This document shows positions 7,125 through 19,087 of a stretch of DNA of 64,000 nucleotides, in pieces. Location: positions 179,164 through 243,163 of the forward strand of contig NZ_MKXO01000004.1 of the NCBI RefSeq assembly GCF_001766415.1. Direction: 5' to 3'. Each line of letters begins with the position of its first letter. Positions within the stretch are counted from its first letter, which is position 1. The translations under genes and the position numbers were made by a program. The stretch comes from Exiguobacterium aurantiacum (GTDB lineage: Bacteria; Bacillota; Bacilli; Exiguobacteriales; Exiguobacteriaceae). The notes below the pieces were generated by a model. That model saw only the letters and a list, made by a program, of their open reading frames with translations, ran no database searches and had not been told where the DNA came from.

Positions 7125-7955
7125 ATGAAATCATGGAAAACAGTACTCGGATTGACAGCAGCTTCAGCACTCACAATTCTCGCGGCATGTGGCGGCGGGG
7201 ACTCAGAATCAGGCTCGGGCGACGATAAGACGCTCATCATCGGCGCGTCGAACGTACCACACGCCGAGATTTTAGAGCACGTCCAAGACGAATATGAAGA
7301 AAAAGGCTACACGCTCGAAATCAAGAAGTTCCAAGACTACGTGCTCCCGAACAAGACGCTCGCAGCTGGTGAACTCGACGCGAACTACTTCCAACACGAG
7401 CCGTACCTCGAGTCACAAATGGCTGAGAACAAAGACTATAAATTCGCTTCAGCCGGGGGCGTCCACATCGAGCCGATCGGTGTCTACTCACAAGACTACA
7501 AATCACTCGATGAGCTTCCGGACGGCGCTGAAATCATCATGAGCTCGTCGGTCGCTGACCACGGACGAATCTTGACGATGCTTCAAACTGAAGGCTTGCT
7601 CACGCTCGCTGACGGCAAGACGACAGACGCGACAGTCGCTGACATCGTCGACAACCCGAAAAACTTGGAGTTCAAGACGGACGTCGAAGCGGCACTTCTC
7701 CCGCAAGCGTTCAACAACGGTGAAGGCGATGCCGTCCTCATCAACACGAACTACGCGATCGATGCCGGCCTCAACCCGCTCGAAGACGCAATCGCTCTTG
7801 AAGGCGAAGATTCACCGTACGTCAACTTGATCGTCACGCGTGAAGGCGACGAAGACGATGAGCGCGTCAAGGCACTCCTTGAAGTATTGACATCAGAAGA
7901 GACACAACAGTGGATCTTGGATGAGTACAAAGGTGCGGTCGTACCGGTTAAATAA
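7125..7955 (+). CDS. metQ: Methionine-binding lipoprotein
   Basis: 276 residues. The start at 7125 follows GGAGGG at 8 bases. A signal peptide ends in the lipobox LAAC, so the mature protein is lipid-anchored at Cys25 outside the membrane. The body is a NlpA/MetQ periplasmic-binding fold (ASNVPHAEILEHVQ, LINTNYAIDAGLNP). It delivers methionine to MetNI and is the last gene of the operon. Confidence 0.96.
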   Translation: MKSWKTVLGLTAASALTILAACGGGDSESGSGDDKTLIIGASNVPHAEILEHVQDEYEEKGYTLEIKKFQDYVLPNKTLAAGELDANYFQHEPYLESQMAENKDYKFASAGGVHIEPIGVYSQDYKSLDELPDGAEIIMSSSVADHGRILTMLQTEGLLTLADGKTTDATVADIVDNPKNLEFKTDVEAALLPQAFNNGEGDAVLINTNYAIDAGLNPLEDAIALEGEDSPYVNLIVTREGDEDDERVKALLEVLTSEETQQWILDEYKGAVVPVK

Positions 7956-7967
7956 TGATTGATCTGA

Positions 7968-7995
7968 GGGTCCGGGACATCCCGGGCCTTTTTTG
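7968..7995 (+). terminator. Terminator after metNIQ
   Basis: GGTCCGGGA and TCCCGGGCC form a compact stem followed by T6. Confidence 0.88.
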
Positions 7996-8060
7996 TTTGC
8001 AGTGGTTTTGCTTCAATAATAGAAGTAAACTATTTATATGTAGAAAAAGGGGGGATCCGG

Positions 8061-9275
8061 GTGAGCATACGACAGATTCATCCGCTGACGCTTGGCGTCT
8101 TGTTCGGTACATTTTTTGCACGGCTGTCGACGTTTTTTGTCATGCCGTTTTTTGCGATTTATCTCGCGACGCTCGGTTTCTCGGCGAGCGTGATCGGGAC
8201 GGTGTTCGCGACGTCGGCATTATCCGGTCTATTTATGAGCTTTTTCGGGGGGACGCTGTCTGACCGCTACGGGCGCAAACAGCTGATGTTGATCGGTATC
8301 GGCTTGAACGCTTTGACGTTCACCGGCTTCGCGCTCGCAACCGAGTTGATTTGGTTTTACATATTTTCGGTATTGATGGGGGTTTCACGTTCATTCCTTG
8401 AACCGGCGTCTCGGGCCTTGATCAGCGACACGACGCAACCCGACCAGCGTGTCATCGTCTATAACGTGCGCTACTTCATGATCAACATCGCTGCGGCAAT
8501 CGGACCGCTGCTTGCGGTCGTCTTATCACTTACGGGAGCGAAGAGCGCGTTCTTCGTCGTGACCGCCGTCTATGTCCTTTACGGCCTCGTCATCTCGACG
8601 TTGTTCCGGAAATATCCGTTTGAAGAAGGGGACGGTGTTAAAGCTAGGCCGCGCCTGACGGAGACGTTCCGTGTGTTAAAAGAAGACAAGACGTTCCGCT
8701 TCGTCATCATCGGCATGATCTTCGCCATCATCGGCTACAGTCAATTCAATTCGACGTTGCCGCAGTTCATCGCGTTTCACGACGGATTCAGTGACGGGTC
8801 GCGCCTGTTCGCTTATCTGTTGACGGTCAACGCGATCACCGTCCTCATCGTCCAGTATCCGATCATGCGGTTCGGCATTCGCGTCTCGCCGATCAAGTCG
8901 CTGTTCTTTGGGATCGCGACGCTCTCGATTGGGCTGTTGTTAATCGGCTTCGCTGCCGAGGTGTGGGTACTATTCGTCGCGATGGTCATCTTCACGGTCG
9001 GGGAAGTGCTCATGTTCACGATGACGGACGTGTTGACAGACGAGTTGGCACCGGAACATTTGCGCGGCACGTATTTCGGGGCGATGGGGTTGACGGCACT
9101 CGGTCAATCGATCGGGCCGGTCATCGGCGGACTGCTGCTCGACGGCTTCGACAACGCGTCGCTCCCTGTATTTGGGAGCCTAGCCGTTCTGACCGCGTGT
9201 GGCGCCTTTTTCTTCACCGGCGCGCTACGGGAAAAACAAGCGAATTCGGCTCAAGTCGAGGAAAATGTTGGATAA
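8061..9275 (+). CDS. Major facilitator superfamily transporter
   Basis: 404 residues, twelve predicted membrane spans. The MFS motif A is GGTLSDRYGRKQ between spans 2 and 3. It starts with GTG behind AAGGGGGGATCC. The central loop (KYPFEEGDGVKARPRL) separates the two six-span halves. Overall it resembles drug/H+ antiporters, but no substrate can be assigned. It is a single gene between the metNIQ terminator and the suf promoter. Confidence 0.85.
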   Translation: MSIRQIHPLTLGVLFGTFFARLSTFFVMPFFAIYLATLGFSASVIGTVFATSALSGLFMSFFGGTLSDRYGRKQLMLIGIGLNALTFTGFALATELIWFYIFSVLMGVSRSFLEPASRALISDTTQPDQRVIVYNVRYFMINIAAAIGPLLAVVLSLTGAKSAFFVVTAVYVLYGLVISTLFRKYPFEEGDGVKARPRLTETFRVLKEDKTFRFVIIGMIFAIIGYSQFNSTLPQFIAFHDGFSDGSRLFAYLLTVNAITVLIVQYPIMRFGIRVSPIKSLFFGIATLSIGLLLIGFAAEVWVLFVAMVIFTVGEVLMFTMTDVLTDELAPEHLRGTYFGAMGLTALGQSIGPVIGGLLLDGFDNASLPVFGSLAVLTACGAFFFTGALREKQANSAQVEENVG

Positions 9276-9298
9276 TATCTTGATTTCCCGATGTTCTC

Positions 9299-9327
9299 AT
9301 TCTCAACATTTATGTTCTATTGAGAAT
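9299..9327. promoter_or_regulatory. Inverted repeat upstream of suf
   Basis: ATTCTCAA and TTGAGAAT are exact inverse arms separated by 13 bases, located about 20 bases upstream of the suf -35 box. The half-site resembles Fur-type half-sites but points outward, so the regulator is not identified. Confidence 0.4.
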
Positions 9328-9346
9328 GAAATATAAGGTGAGTCGC

Positions 9347-9392
9347 TTGAAATAAAAAATTGCCTAGATTAAGATTAGAATATATCTAATCT
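9347..9392 (+). promoter_or_regulatory. suf promoter with overlapping palindrome
   Basis: TTGAAA (9347-9352) and TAAGAT (9370-9375) with a 17-base spacer. AGATTAGA (9372-9379) and TCTAATCT (9385-9392) form a perfect 8-bp palindrome around ATATA, overlapping the -10 box and start point, the usual place of a repressor operator. Confidence 0.5.
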
Positions 9393-9429
9393 ACGCCACA
9401 AATGGCGAGAAAACGGAAGGGGTATCCGA

Positions 9430-10209
9430 ATGTCTAACGTACCACACATGAAAATTGATGACCTCCGCGTCTCAATCGAAGGAAAAGAGATCGTCAAAGG
9501 TCTTAATCTTGAAATTAAAGGTGGCGAAATTCACGCCATCATGGGTCCTAACGGGACTGGTAAATCAACACTCGCATCTGCCCTCATGGGTCATCCATTG
9601 TACGAAGTGACAGGAGGAAGCGTCGACTTGAACGGAGAAGACGTCCTCGAGATGGAAGTGAACGAACGCGCGCAAGCAGGCATGTTCCTCGCGATGCAAT
9701 ATCCGGCTGAAATCAGCGGAGTCACAAACGCCGACTTCTTGCGTTCAGCGATCAACTCGCGCCGCGAAGAAGGCGAAGAGATCTCACTTATGAAATTCAT
9801 CCGCGAACTTGATTCGAAGATGGGCGTTCTTGAAATCCCTTCAGAAATGGCACACCGCTATTTGAACGAAGGCTTCTCGGGCGGAGAGAAAAAACGTAAC
9901 GAGATCCTTCAAATGATGATGATCAAACCGAACATCGCGATTCTTGATGAGATCGATTCAGGTCTTGATATCGATGCGCTCAAAGTCGTCGCCAAAGGCG
10001 TCAACGAAATGCGCACTGAAGAGTTCGGTTGCTTGATCATCACGCACTATCAGCGTCTCCTCAACTATATCGAGCCAGACTTCGTCCACATCATGATCGA
10101 CGGGAAAATCGTCATGTCGGGTGGCAAAGAGCTCGCACAACGACTCGAAGCAGAAGGTTACGACTGGGTGAAGCAAGATCTTGGGATGACAGTAGACACA
10201 GAAGCGTAA
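9430..10209 (+). CDS. sufC: Fe-S cluster assembly ATPase SufC
   Basis: 259 residues. Walker A GPNGTGKST, signature FSGGEKKRNEILQMM, Walker B AILDEIDSGLD; the ABC-ATPase of the SUF machine, which works with SufB and SufD as a cytosolic scaffold rather than a transporter. First gene of sufCDSUB, the standard Bacillota order, and preceded by a promoter with a palindrome. In this phylum SUF is normally the only general housekeeping Fe-S system and is essential. Confidence 0.97.
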   Translation: MSNVPHMKIDDLRVSIEGKEIVKGLNLEIKGGEIHAIMGPNGTGKSTLASALMGHPLYEVTGGSVDLNGEDVLEMEVNERAQAGMFLAMQYPAEISGVTNADFLRSAINSRREEGEEISLMKFIRELDSKMGVLEIPSEMAHRYLNEGFSGGEKKRNEILQMMMIKPNIAILDEIDSGLDIDALKVVAKGVNEMRTEEFGCLIITHYQRLLNYIEPDFVHIMIDGKIVMSGGKELAQRLEAEGYDWVKQDLGMTVDTEA

Positions 10210-10221
10210 GGGGGCTGTACG

Positions 10222-13136
<2,915 letters not shown>

Positions 13137-13155
13137 GTAGAAGGAGGAGACCGAT

Positions 13156-14553
13156 ATGGCGAAAAACATGCCAGACGTTGGCGATTATAAATATGGCTTC
13201 CATGATCGAGACATCTCGATTTTCCGTTCAGGCCGCGGCTTGACGAAAGAAATCGTTGAAACGATCTCGAACATGAAAGAAGAACCGGCATGGATGCTCG
13301 AGTTCCGTTTAAAATCACTCGAACAGTTCCGGAAGATGCCGATGCCGACATGGGGCGGCGATCTCACGTCACTTGATTTTGATGAGATCACGTACTACGT
13401 CAAACCGTCTGAGAAGACGGAACACTCGTGGGACGAGGTTCCTGAAGAAATCAAACGGACGTTTGATAAGCTCGGAATTCCAGAAGCGGAACAAAAATAC
13501 TTGGCAGGTGTCTCGGCTCAGTACGAGTCAGAGGTCGTCTACCATAGCATGCAAGAAGACTTCGAAGAAAGAGGTGTCATCTTCAAAGATACGGACACTG
13601 CTTTGAAAGAAAACGAAGACTTGTTCCGTGAGTATTTCGGGAAATTGATCCCGCCGACGGACAACAAGTTCTCGGCACTCAACTCGGCCGTCTGGTCAGG
13701 TGGCTCGTTCATCTATGTGCCAAAAGGCGTGAAACTCGAGCAACCGCTCCAAGCCTACTTCCGGATCAACTCGGAAAACATGGGTCAATTCGAGCGGACG
13801 CTCATCATCGTCGACGAGGGCGCTTCGGTCCATTACGTCGAAGGATGTACGGCACCGGTCTACACGACGAACTCGCTTCACTCTGCTGTCGTCGAGATCT
13901 TCGTCAACAAAGACGCATACTGCCGCTATACGACGATCCAAAACTGGGCGAACAACGTCTATAACTTGGTCACGAAGCGTGCCGTCTGTGAAGCCGGCGC
14001 GTCGATGGAGTGGATCGATGGCAACATCGGATCGAAACTCACGATGAAGTACCCGGCCGTCATCTTAAAAGGTGAAGGCTCACGTGGAATGACGCTCTCG
14101 ATCGCACTCGGCGGTAAAGGGCAGCACCAAGACGCTGGGGCGAAGATGATTCACCTCGCGCCGAACACGTCGTCGTCGATCGTCTCGAAGTCGATCTCGA
14201 AACAAGGCGGAAAAGTCTCATATCGCGGAATCGTCCACTTCGGCCGTAAGGCGAAAGGTGCCCGTTCGAACATCGAATGTGACACGCTCATCATGGACAA
14301 CGAGTCGACGTCGGACACGATCCCGTACAACGAGATTTTGAACGACCAAGTCTCGCTCGAGCACGAAGCGAAAGTCTCGAAAGTGTCAGAAGAGCAACTC
14401 TTCTACCTCATGAGCCGTGGGATCTCGGAAGAAGAAGCGACCGAGATGATCGTCATGGGCTTCATCGAGCCGTTCACGAAAGAATTACCAATGGAATATG
14501 CTGTCGAAATGAACCGTCTCATCAAGTTTGAGATGGAAGGTTCGATCGGATAA
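13156..14553 (+). CDS. sufB: Fe-S cluster assembly protein SufB
   Basis: 465 residues, full length. It holds the cluster-assembly beta-helix ([18 protein letters not shown]) and the C-terminal [20 protein letters not shown] block shared with SufD. AGAAGGAGGAGA precedes the start. It is the last gene of the operon and is followed by a good terminator. Confidence 0.97.
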   Translation: MAKNMPDVGDYKYGFHDRDISIFRSGRGLTKEIVETISNMKEEPAWMLEFRLKSLEQFRKMPMPTWGGDLTSLDFDEITYYVKPSEKTEHSWDEVPEEIKRTFDKLGIPEAEQKYLAGVSAQYESEVVYHSMQEDFEERGVIFKDTDTALKENEDLFREYFGKLIPPTDNKFSALNSAVWSGGSFIYVPKGVKLEQPLQAYFRINSENMGQFERTLIIVDEGASVHYVEGCTAPVYTTNSLHSAVVEIFVNKDAYCRYTTIQNWANNVYNLVTKRAVCEAGASMEWIDGNIGSKLTMKYPAVILKGEGSRGMTLSIALGGKGQHQDAGAKMIHLAPNTSSSIVSKSISKQGGKVSYRGIVHFGRKAKGARSNIECDTLIMDNESTSDTIPYNEILNDQVSLEHEAKVSKVSEEQLFYLMSRGISEEEATEMIVMGFIEPFTKELPMEYAVEMNRLIKFEMEGSIG

Positions 14554-14563
14554 TTCTTAATAT

Positions 14564-14597
14564 GTCGAGCTCCTAAATCAGGGGCTCGACTTTTTTT
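14564..14597 (+). terminator. Terminator of sufCDSUB
   Basis: GTCGAGCTCCT pairs with AGGGGCTCGAC (one T-G mismatch-tolerant position), followed by T7. Confidence 0.92.
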
Positions 14598-14661
14598 GTC
14601 GTGAAACAGCTAAGAGTCGGGTATGCTAAAAGAGAGACTGTTTTTAGGGAGGAATGATTGA

Positions 14662-15627
14662 ATGGAAACAATTGATCCAAAAGACATTACCCGCATCGCT
14701 GTCGTCGGTGCCGGCTGGGTCGGCATCAGTTTTGCTTACCAATTATCGATGGCGGCACTTTGTGAAGAGCTCGTCTTGATCGACTCGAACCACGCGAAAG
14801 CGGAAGGGGAGGCGATGGACTTGAACCACGGCATCTCGTTCGCACCGAGCCCGGTCCGGATTTGGGCAGGGGATTACACGGATTGCCGTGACGCCGACAT
14901 CGTCATCATCACGGCAGGCGCCGCCCAAAAGCTCGGGCAGACACAGATGGACCTGGCGGGGCAAAACGCTATCGTCGTCCGTGACGTGACAGAACAAATC
15001 ATGGCGAGCGGCTTTGACGGGATCATCGTCGTTGCGACGAACCCGGTCAACGTGATGGCCCACGTCGCCTGGAAAGCGTCGGGCTTGCCGAAACACCGCG
15101 TCATCGGCTCAGGGACGGTGCTCGATACGGCACGTCTGCGTTTTAAGCTCGGCGAGTACTTCGACTTGTCGTCGCGCAACTGTCACGTCTATTATATGGG
15201 CGAACATGGTGCCGGTGGTTTCGTCGCCTGGGACAACGCCCGGATTTACGGGAAATCCATGAAGCAACTGCTCGCAGACAATGAATCATATCACCAAGAG
15301 GATTTAGACGCGATCTATCAAGAAGTGCGCGATGCGGCGAACCAAATCATCGGCTATAAGAGTGCGGCCTATTACGCGATCGGCCTCGGCTTGCTGCGCA
15401 TCGTCCGGGCCATCGTCCGGAACGAGAACACGGTCGTGACGATCGGCGCCCACCTCGACGGGGAATACGGCGCCTCCGACCTCCATATCGGGGTACCTGC
15501 CTTGATCGACCGGAGCGGTATCAGTCAAATCATCGAGATCGACTTGACGGCTGAAGAGCAACAACAGTTCGACGCCTCGGTCGGACGGATTCGCCAGGCG
15601 ATTGACAAAATCGATACAAGTTCATAA
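14662..15627 (+). CDS. L-lactate/malate dehydrogenase-family protein with altered active site
   Basis: 321 residues with the NAD-binding VGAGWVG start and the whole LDH fold. R158 (DTARLR) and H182 (GEHG) match the LDH substrate-binding arginine and proton-relay histidine, and Q89 matches the lactate-specificity glutamine. The mobile-loop arginine that polarises the carbonyl, R109 in GETR of standard LDH, is Gln here (Q95 in GQTQ). The residue equivalent to T246 is Ala (SAAYY), and GEHGD has become GEHGA. It may use a different 2-oxo acid or be weakly active. It is preceded by AGGGAGG and stands alone after the suf terminator. Confidence 0.85.
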   Translation: METIDPKDITRIAVVGAGWVGISFAYQLSMAALCEELVLIDSNHAKAEGEAMDLNHGISFAPSPVRIWAGDYTDCRDADIVIITAGAAQKLGQTQMDLAGQNAIVVRDVTEQIMASGFDGIIVVATNPVNVMAHVAWKASGLPKHRVIGSGTVLDTARLRFKLGEYFDLSSRNCHVYYMGEHGAGGFVAWDNARIYGKSMKQLLADNESYHQEDLDAIYQEVRDAANQIIGYKSAAYYAIGLGLLRIVRAIVRNENTVVTIGAHLDGEYGASDLHIGVPALIDRSGISQIIEIDLTAEEQQQFDASVGRIRQAIDKIDTSS

Positions 15628-15657
15628 CAAAAACCCGGCTGCCCTTGCAGCCGGGTT
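15625..15657 (-). terminator. Terminator of the AGCS gene
   Basis: AACCCGGCTGC and GCAGCCGGGTT form an 11-bp stem with a CCTT loop. The T-run lies on the minus-strand side, so it mainly serves the symporter gene, and also faces the LDH-family gene. Confidence 0.88.
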
Positions 15658-15662
15658 CGTTG

Positions 15663-17045
15663 TTACGACGCCTTTTTCTCGGCGACGTCTTTCTTGTAGT
15701 ATTTTTCAGACGAGAAGAATTCAGTCGTCAGTCGCTTCACTTCACCGCTTAGCATCAATACGGCGATCATGTTCGGGATAAGGATCATCGCGAGCATGAA
15801 GTCAAGGAAGTTCCAAATCATCTGGGCGCCACCGATCGAACCGATGACGATCGAGGCGATATAGACGACTTTCATCACTTTACCGGCCGTTAAACCGAAC
15901 AAGTACTCGGCTTGGCGTGAACCATAAAAGATGATGACGATGATCGTCGACAAGACGAAGAAGATGAGTGAGATCGTCACGAGCAAGCTACCCGTATACC
16001 CGAAGTATTCACGGAAAGCGATCGTCGTGAGGGCGGCCGGGTCGCTCATCGCGCCTTCACGCGTCCAAACGCCAGACGACAAGACGACGAACGCGGTCGT
16101 GCTACAGATGATGAGCGTGTCGATGACGATCCCGATGACGGCCCAGAAACCTTGGCGGACCGGATGATCGGTCTGGGCGGCCGCGTGCGCGATCGGTGCC
16201 GTCCCAAGACCGGCCTCGTTCGAGTAGAGTCCGCGGGCGAAGCCCCAACGGATCGTCTCGGCGATGGCGGCCCCGGCAAATCCGCCGAGCGCGGCCATCG
16301 GTTGGAACGCGTACGAGAAGATGAGACCGAGAACGTCAGGGATTTGCGAGAAGTTCATCAAGACGATGATGAACCCGGCCCCGACGTACACGAGTGCCAT
16401 CGCCGGGACGATGATCTCCGTCACTTTAGCGATCCGTTTCATGCCTCCAAAGACGACGAGCGCGACGAGGCCGGCGACGATAAAGCCGGTGACGAGCGTA
16501 TCGCCGTTGAACGTCTCACGGACGGCCGAGCTGACGGCGTTGCCTTGGACCATGATGCTCGGGATGAGCTCGATCATGAGGGCGAACGCGAACCAGGAGG
16601 CGAGCCATTTCCACTTCAGCCCTTTGGCCATGTAGTAGACCGGACCGCCGACAAATTCCCCGGCTTCATTTTTCTCGCGGTAACGGACGGCGAGGACACT
16701 TTCTGAGAATTTGATGGCCATCCCGACGACGGCGATGACCCACATCCAGAAAATGGCGCCCGGTCCCCCGAACATGATCGCGGCCGGGACACCGATGATG
16801 TTGGCGGCACCAATCGTCGACGATAACGCCGACGTCAACGCCTGGCGAGGACTGATGTCGCCTTCGCCTTTCGGTTTTTTAAAGACGCTTCCTAACGTTT
16901 GTTGAACTATGTAGAGCGGGTATCGGAATTGGAAGAATCCTAATTTGATGGTCAAGTAAAGACCTGATAACACGAGCAGGGAGATGATTGGGACTCCCCA
17001 TAGCCAATTCGAAAACGACGTCACGATATTCACAATCTGTTCCAC
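15663..17045 (-). CDS. AGCS-family alanine/glycine:cation symporter
   Basis: 460 residues with about ten membrane spans. Family hallmarks include SSTIGAANIIGVPAAI, GGPVYYM and RGLYSNEAGLGTAPIAHAAA. These carriers take up alanine or glycine with sodium. The start is GTG, 7 bases after AGGAG. Related to Bacillus subtilis AlsT/YrbD-type proteins. It is convergent with the LDH-family gene and transcribed alone. Confidence 0.92.
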   Translation of the reverse strand: MEQIVNIVTSFSNWLWGVPIISLLVLSGLYLTIKLGFFQFRYPLYIVQQTLGSVFKKPKGEGDISPRQALTSALSSTIGAANIIGVPAAIMFGGPGAIFWMWVIAVVGMAIKFSESVLAVRYREKNEAGEFVGGPVYYMAKGLKWKWLASWFAFALMIELIPSIMVQGNAVSSAVRETFNGDTLVTGFIVAGLVALVVFGGMKRIAKVTEIIVPAMALVYVGAGFIIVLMNFSQIPDVLGLIFSYAFQPMAALGGFAGAAIAETIRWGFARGLYSNEAGLGTAPIAHAAAQTDHPVRQGFWAVIGIVIDTLIICSTTAFVVLSSGVWTREGAMSDPAALTTIAFREYFGYTGSLLVTISLIFFVLSTIIVIIFYGSRQAEYLFGLTAGKVMKVVYIASIVIGSIGGAQMIWNFLDFMLAMILIPNMIAVLMLSGEVKRLTTEFFSSEKYYKKDVAEKKAS

Positions 17046-17138
17046 ATCACCACTCCTAATCCAGTATTTTATTTATATAGTTTTACCTAAGCAGCGTCTC
17101 GCTAAACCTGTTATTTCATATGAAGGAGGAGAATGCGC

Positions 17139-17411
17139 ATGAAACTGGCTAAACAATTGATCGTCTCAGGACGCGTCCAAGGGGTCGGCTTTCGCTATTT
17201 TTGTCAAGCGACCGCAATCGAATCGAATCTAAAGGGATGGGTCCGGAATTTGAGCGATGGTACGGTCGAGCTCCATGTCGAAGGGGACGAGGCCGACTAT
17301 GCATCGTTCAAACGAGCGCTCTATGACGGCAATCGGTTCGTCGGCGTCGAACAGATCGAAGAAACGGATATCGCGGAAGCATCATACCGTAAATTCGATA
17401 TCCGCTATTGA
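17139..17411 (+). CDS. acyP: Acylphosphatase
   Basis: 90 residues, the classic small enzyme. The catalytic arginine lies in GRVQGVGFRYF and the asparagine in GWVRNLSDGTVE. It hydrolyses acyl phosphates such as carbamoyl phosphate or 1,3-bisphosphoglycerate. ATG at 17139 is preferred to 17133 because AAGGAGGA is then 8 bases away. Confidence 0.95.
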   Translation: MKLAKQLIVSGRVQGVGFRYFCQATAIESNLKGWVRNLSDGTVELHVEGDEADYASFKRALYDGNRFVGVEQIEETDIAEASYRKFDIRY

Positions 17412-17452
17412 CTATTTTTTTGAAAAGATGACATGAATTCGGTTGACAAGTA

Positions 17453-17484
17453 GGCTCCTGCTGTAAAAAGAGGGAGCTTTTTTT
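17453..17484 (+). terminator. Terminator after acyP
   Basis: GGCTCC and GGGAGC with an A-rich loop, followed by T7. The stem is short. Confidence 0.65.
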
Positions 17485-17580
17485 ATATGAAAATCTACTT
17501 CTCAGAAAAATAAACATCTTTTTTAAAGATAGGGTGGTCAAAAAAAGGATAGTGTGTATAATGGAATAGACCAAGCGCTT

Positions 17581-17595
17581 TATTGTCAGAAAATT
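17581..17595. promoter_or_regulatory. CodY-like site upstream of brnQ
   Basis: TATTGTCAGAAAATT matches 13 of 15 positions of AATTTTCWGAAAATT. It lies 77 bases before brnQ and just downstream of a TATAAT at 17557-17562. Branched-chain amino acid permeases are established CodY targets in Bacillota. Confidence 0.6.
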
Positions 17596-17657
17596 TAGTC
17601 ATTTAGTCGGAATTTGTTCAACACGGAAGGTACTACAATGTATGTGGAGGTAGTTGT

Positions 17658-18977
17658 ATGAAAAAATCAACATTATTCCCGTTAGCGTTTACGATTTTCG
17701 CATTATTCTTCGGAGCCGGGAACTTGCTGTTCCCACCGATGCTAGGAGCGTTGGCAGGTGAGAACCTGTTCCCAGCCCTAGTCGGATTCGTCATTACCGG
17801 CGTCGGACTTCCTTTACTCGCCTTGTTCGCAGTCGCGCGGGTCGGTGGAGGGTCTGATCAAATCGCAAGGTACATTCCGAAGCGTCTTGCTCTTCTTTTG
17901 ACGGGATTAATGTACGTGGCAATCGGACCGTTCTTCGGGATTCCTCGGACGGCAGCGGTCACGTATGAGATGGGAGTCGTGCCGTTCCTCGGTGCGCCGT
18001 CAACGTTCACACTCGCCATCAGTTCAACTGTCTTTTTCGGCTTGACGTTCCTTTTGACGCTCCGCGCTCAAAAATTGATCGAGATCATCGGACGGATCAT
18101 CACACCGATCCTCCTCGTCTTGCTCGCTGGCATCGGGATCACAAACCTTGTGGCTCCACTCGGCTCACCGGCCGCGCCAGCAGCAGGGTATGAGACGTGG
18201 CTCGGGGCACTCGGTGAAGGCTTTAAACAAGGTTACTTGACGATGGACGTATTCGGGGCACTCGTCTTTGGTGCAATCGTTCTCGTCACGCTTAAAGCGA
18301 ACGGGATGTCGGATCAAAAAGAAGCGTCATCGCTTCTCCGGACATCGGGATTGCTTGCCGTCACGTGTTTGATGCTCGTCTACATCTCGCTCGCATCGAT
18401 CGGAGCGAACATGACGGGTATCACGGGAACTACTGACGGAGCAAGCCTCCTTCAAACGTTTGCCGGTACATCGTTCGGTCAAGTCGGCATGCTCGCACTC
18501 GGGGCAGCGGTCTTCCTTGCTTGTTTGACGACAGCGGTCGGACTCATCACCGAGTTCTCACGGTTCATGAGTAACACGTTCGAGTCGCTCAAGTACTACC
18601 AAGTTGTCATCGGGACAACGTTATTCGGTTACTTGATCTCACTCGTCGGCCTCGGTACGTTGATTGAAATCGCGATACCGTTGCTCACGCTCTTGTACCC
18701 GGTCATGATCGCACTCGTGCTCGTTTCGGTCACGGAACGGATTCAACGTAACCCGCACGTCGCGATGAAGGCGACCGTTTACACGGCGCTCGTGTTCTCG
18801 TTGTTCGAGACGGCACAAGGCTTGGCTCCAACAGCCGTGACTGCATGGATCACGAACTTACCGATGGCTGAGATCGGGCTCGCCTGGGCAGTTCCGACGT
18901 TGATCGTTTATGTCGTCACACTGTTCTTACCGAAACAGCGGTCGAGCGGGTCACTCGCTGAGTCACGCATCTCATAA
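17658..18977 (+). CDS. brnQ: Branched-chain amino acid transporter BrnQ
   Basis: 439 residues, about twelve membrane spans; FGAGNLLFPPMLG near the N terminus and GPFFGIPRTAAVTYEMG are hallmarks of the LIVCS family. It imports leucine, isoleucine and valine with sodium or protons. GGAGGTAGTTGT precedes the ATG. A CodY-like box upstream suggests repression when branched-chain amino acids are plentiful. Confidence 0.95.
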   Translation: MKKSTLFPLAFTIFALFFGAGNLLFPPMLGALAGENLFPALVGFVITGVGLPLLALFAVARVGGGSDQIARYIPKRLALLLTGLMYVAIGPFFGIPRTAAVTYEMGVVPFLGAPSTFTLAISSTVFFGLTFLLTLRAQKLIEIIGRIITPILLVLLAGIGITNLVAPLGSPAAPAAGYETWLGALGEGFKQGYLTMDVFGALVFGAIVLVTLKANGMSDQKEASSLLRTSGLLAVTCLMLVYISLASIGANMTGITGTTDGASLLQTFAGTSFGQVGMLALGAAVFLACLTTAVGLITEFSRFMSNTFESLKYYQVVIGTTLFGYLISLVGLGTLIEIAIPLLTLLYPVMIALVLVSVTERIQRNPHVAMKATVYTALVFSLFETAQGLAPTAVTAWITNLPMAEIGLAWAVPTLIVYVVTLFLPKQRSSGSLAESRIS

Positions 18978-18985
18978 TCACAACG

Positions 18986-19018
18986 ACACCCATCCTCTGG
19001 TCCAGGATGGGTGTTTTG
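18986..19018 (+). terminator. Terminator after brnQ
   Basis: ACACCCATCCT and AGGATGGGTGT form an 11-bp stem followed by TTTTGCT. Confidence 0.85.
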
Positions 19019-19087
19019 CTGTCTTATCGTTTGCTCATTCCATTCATCAACAAGTAAAATGAATAGATGAAAAGGAAGTGACGTGCG

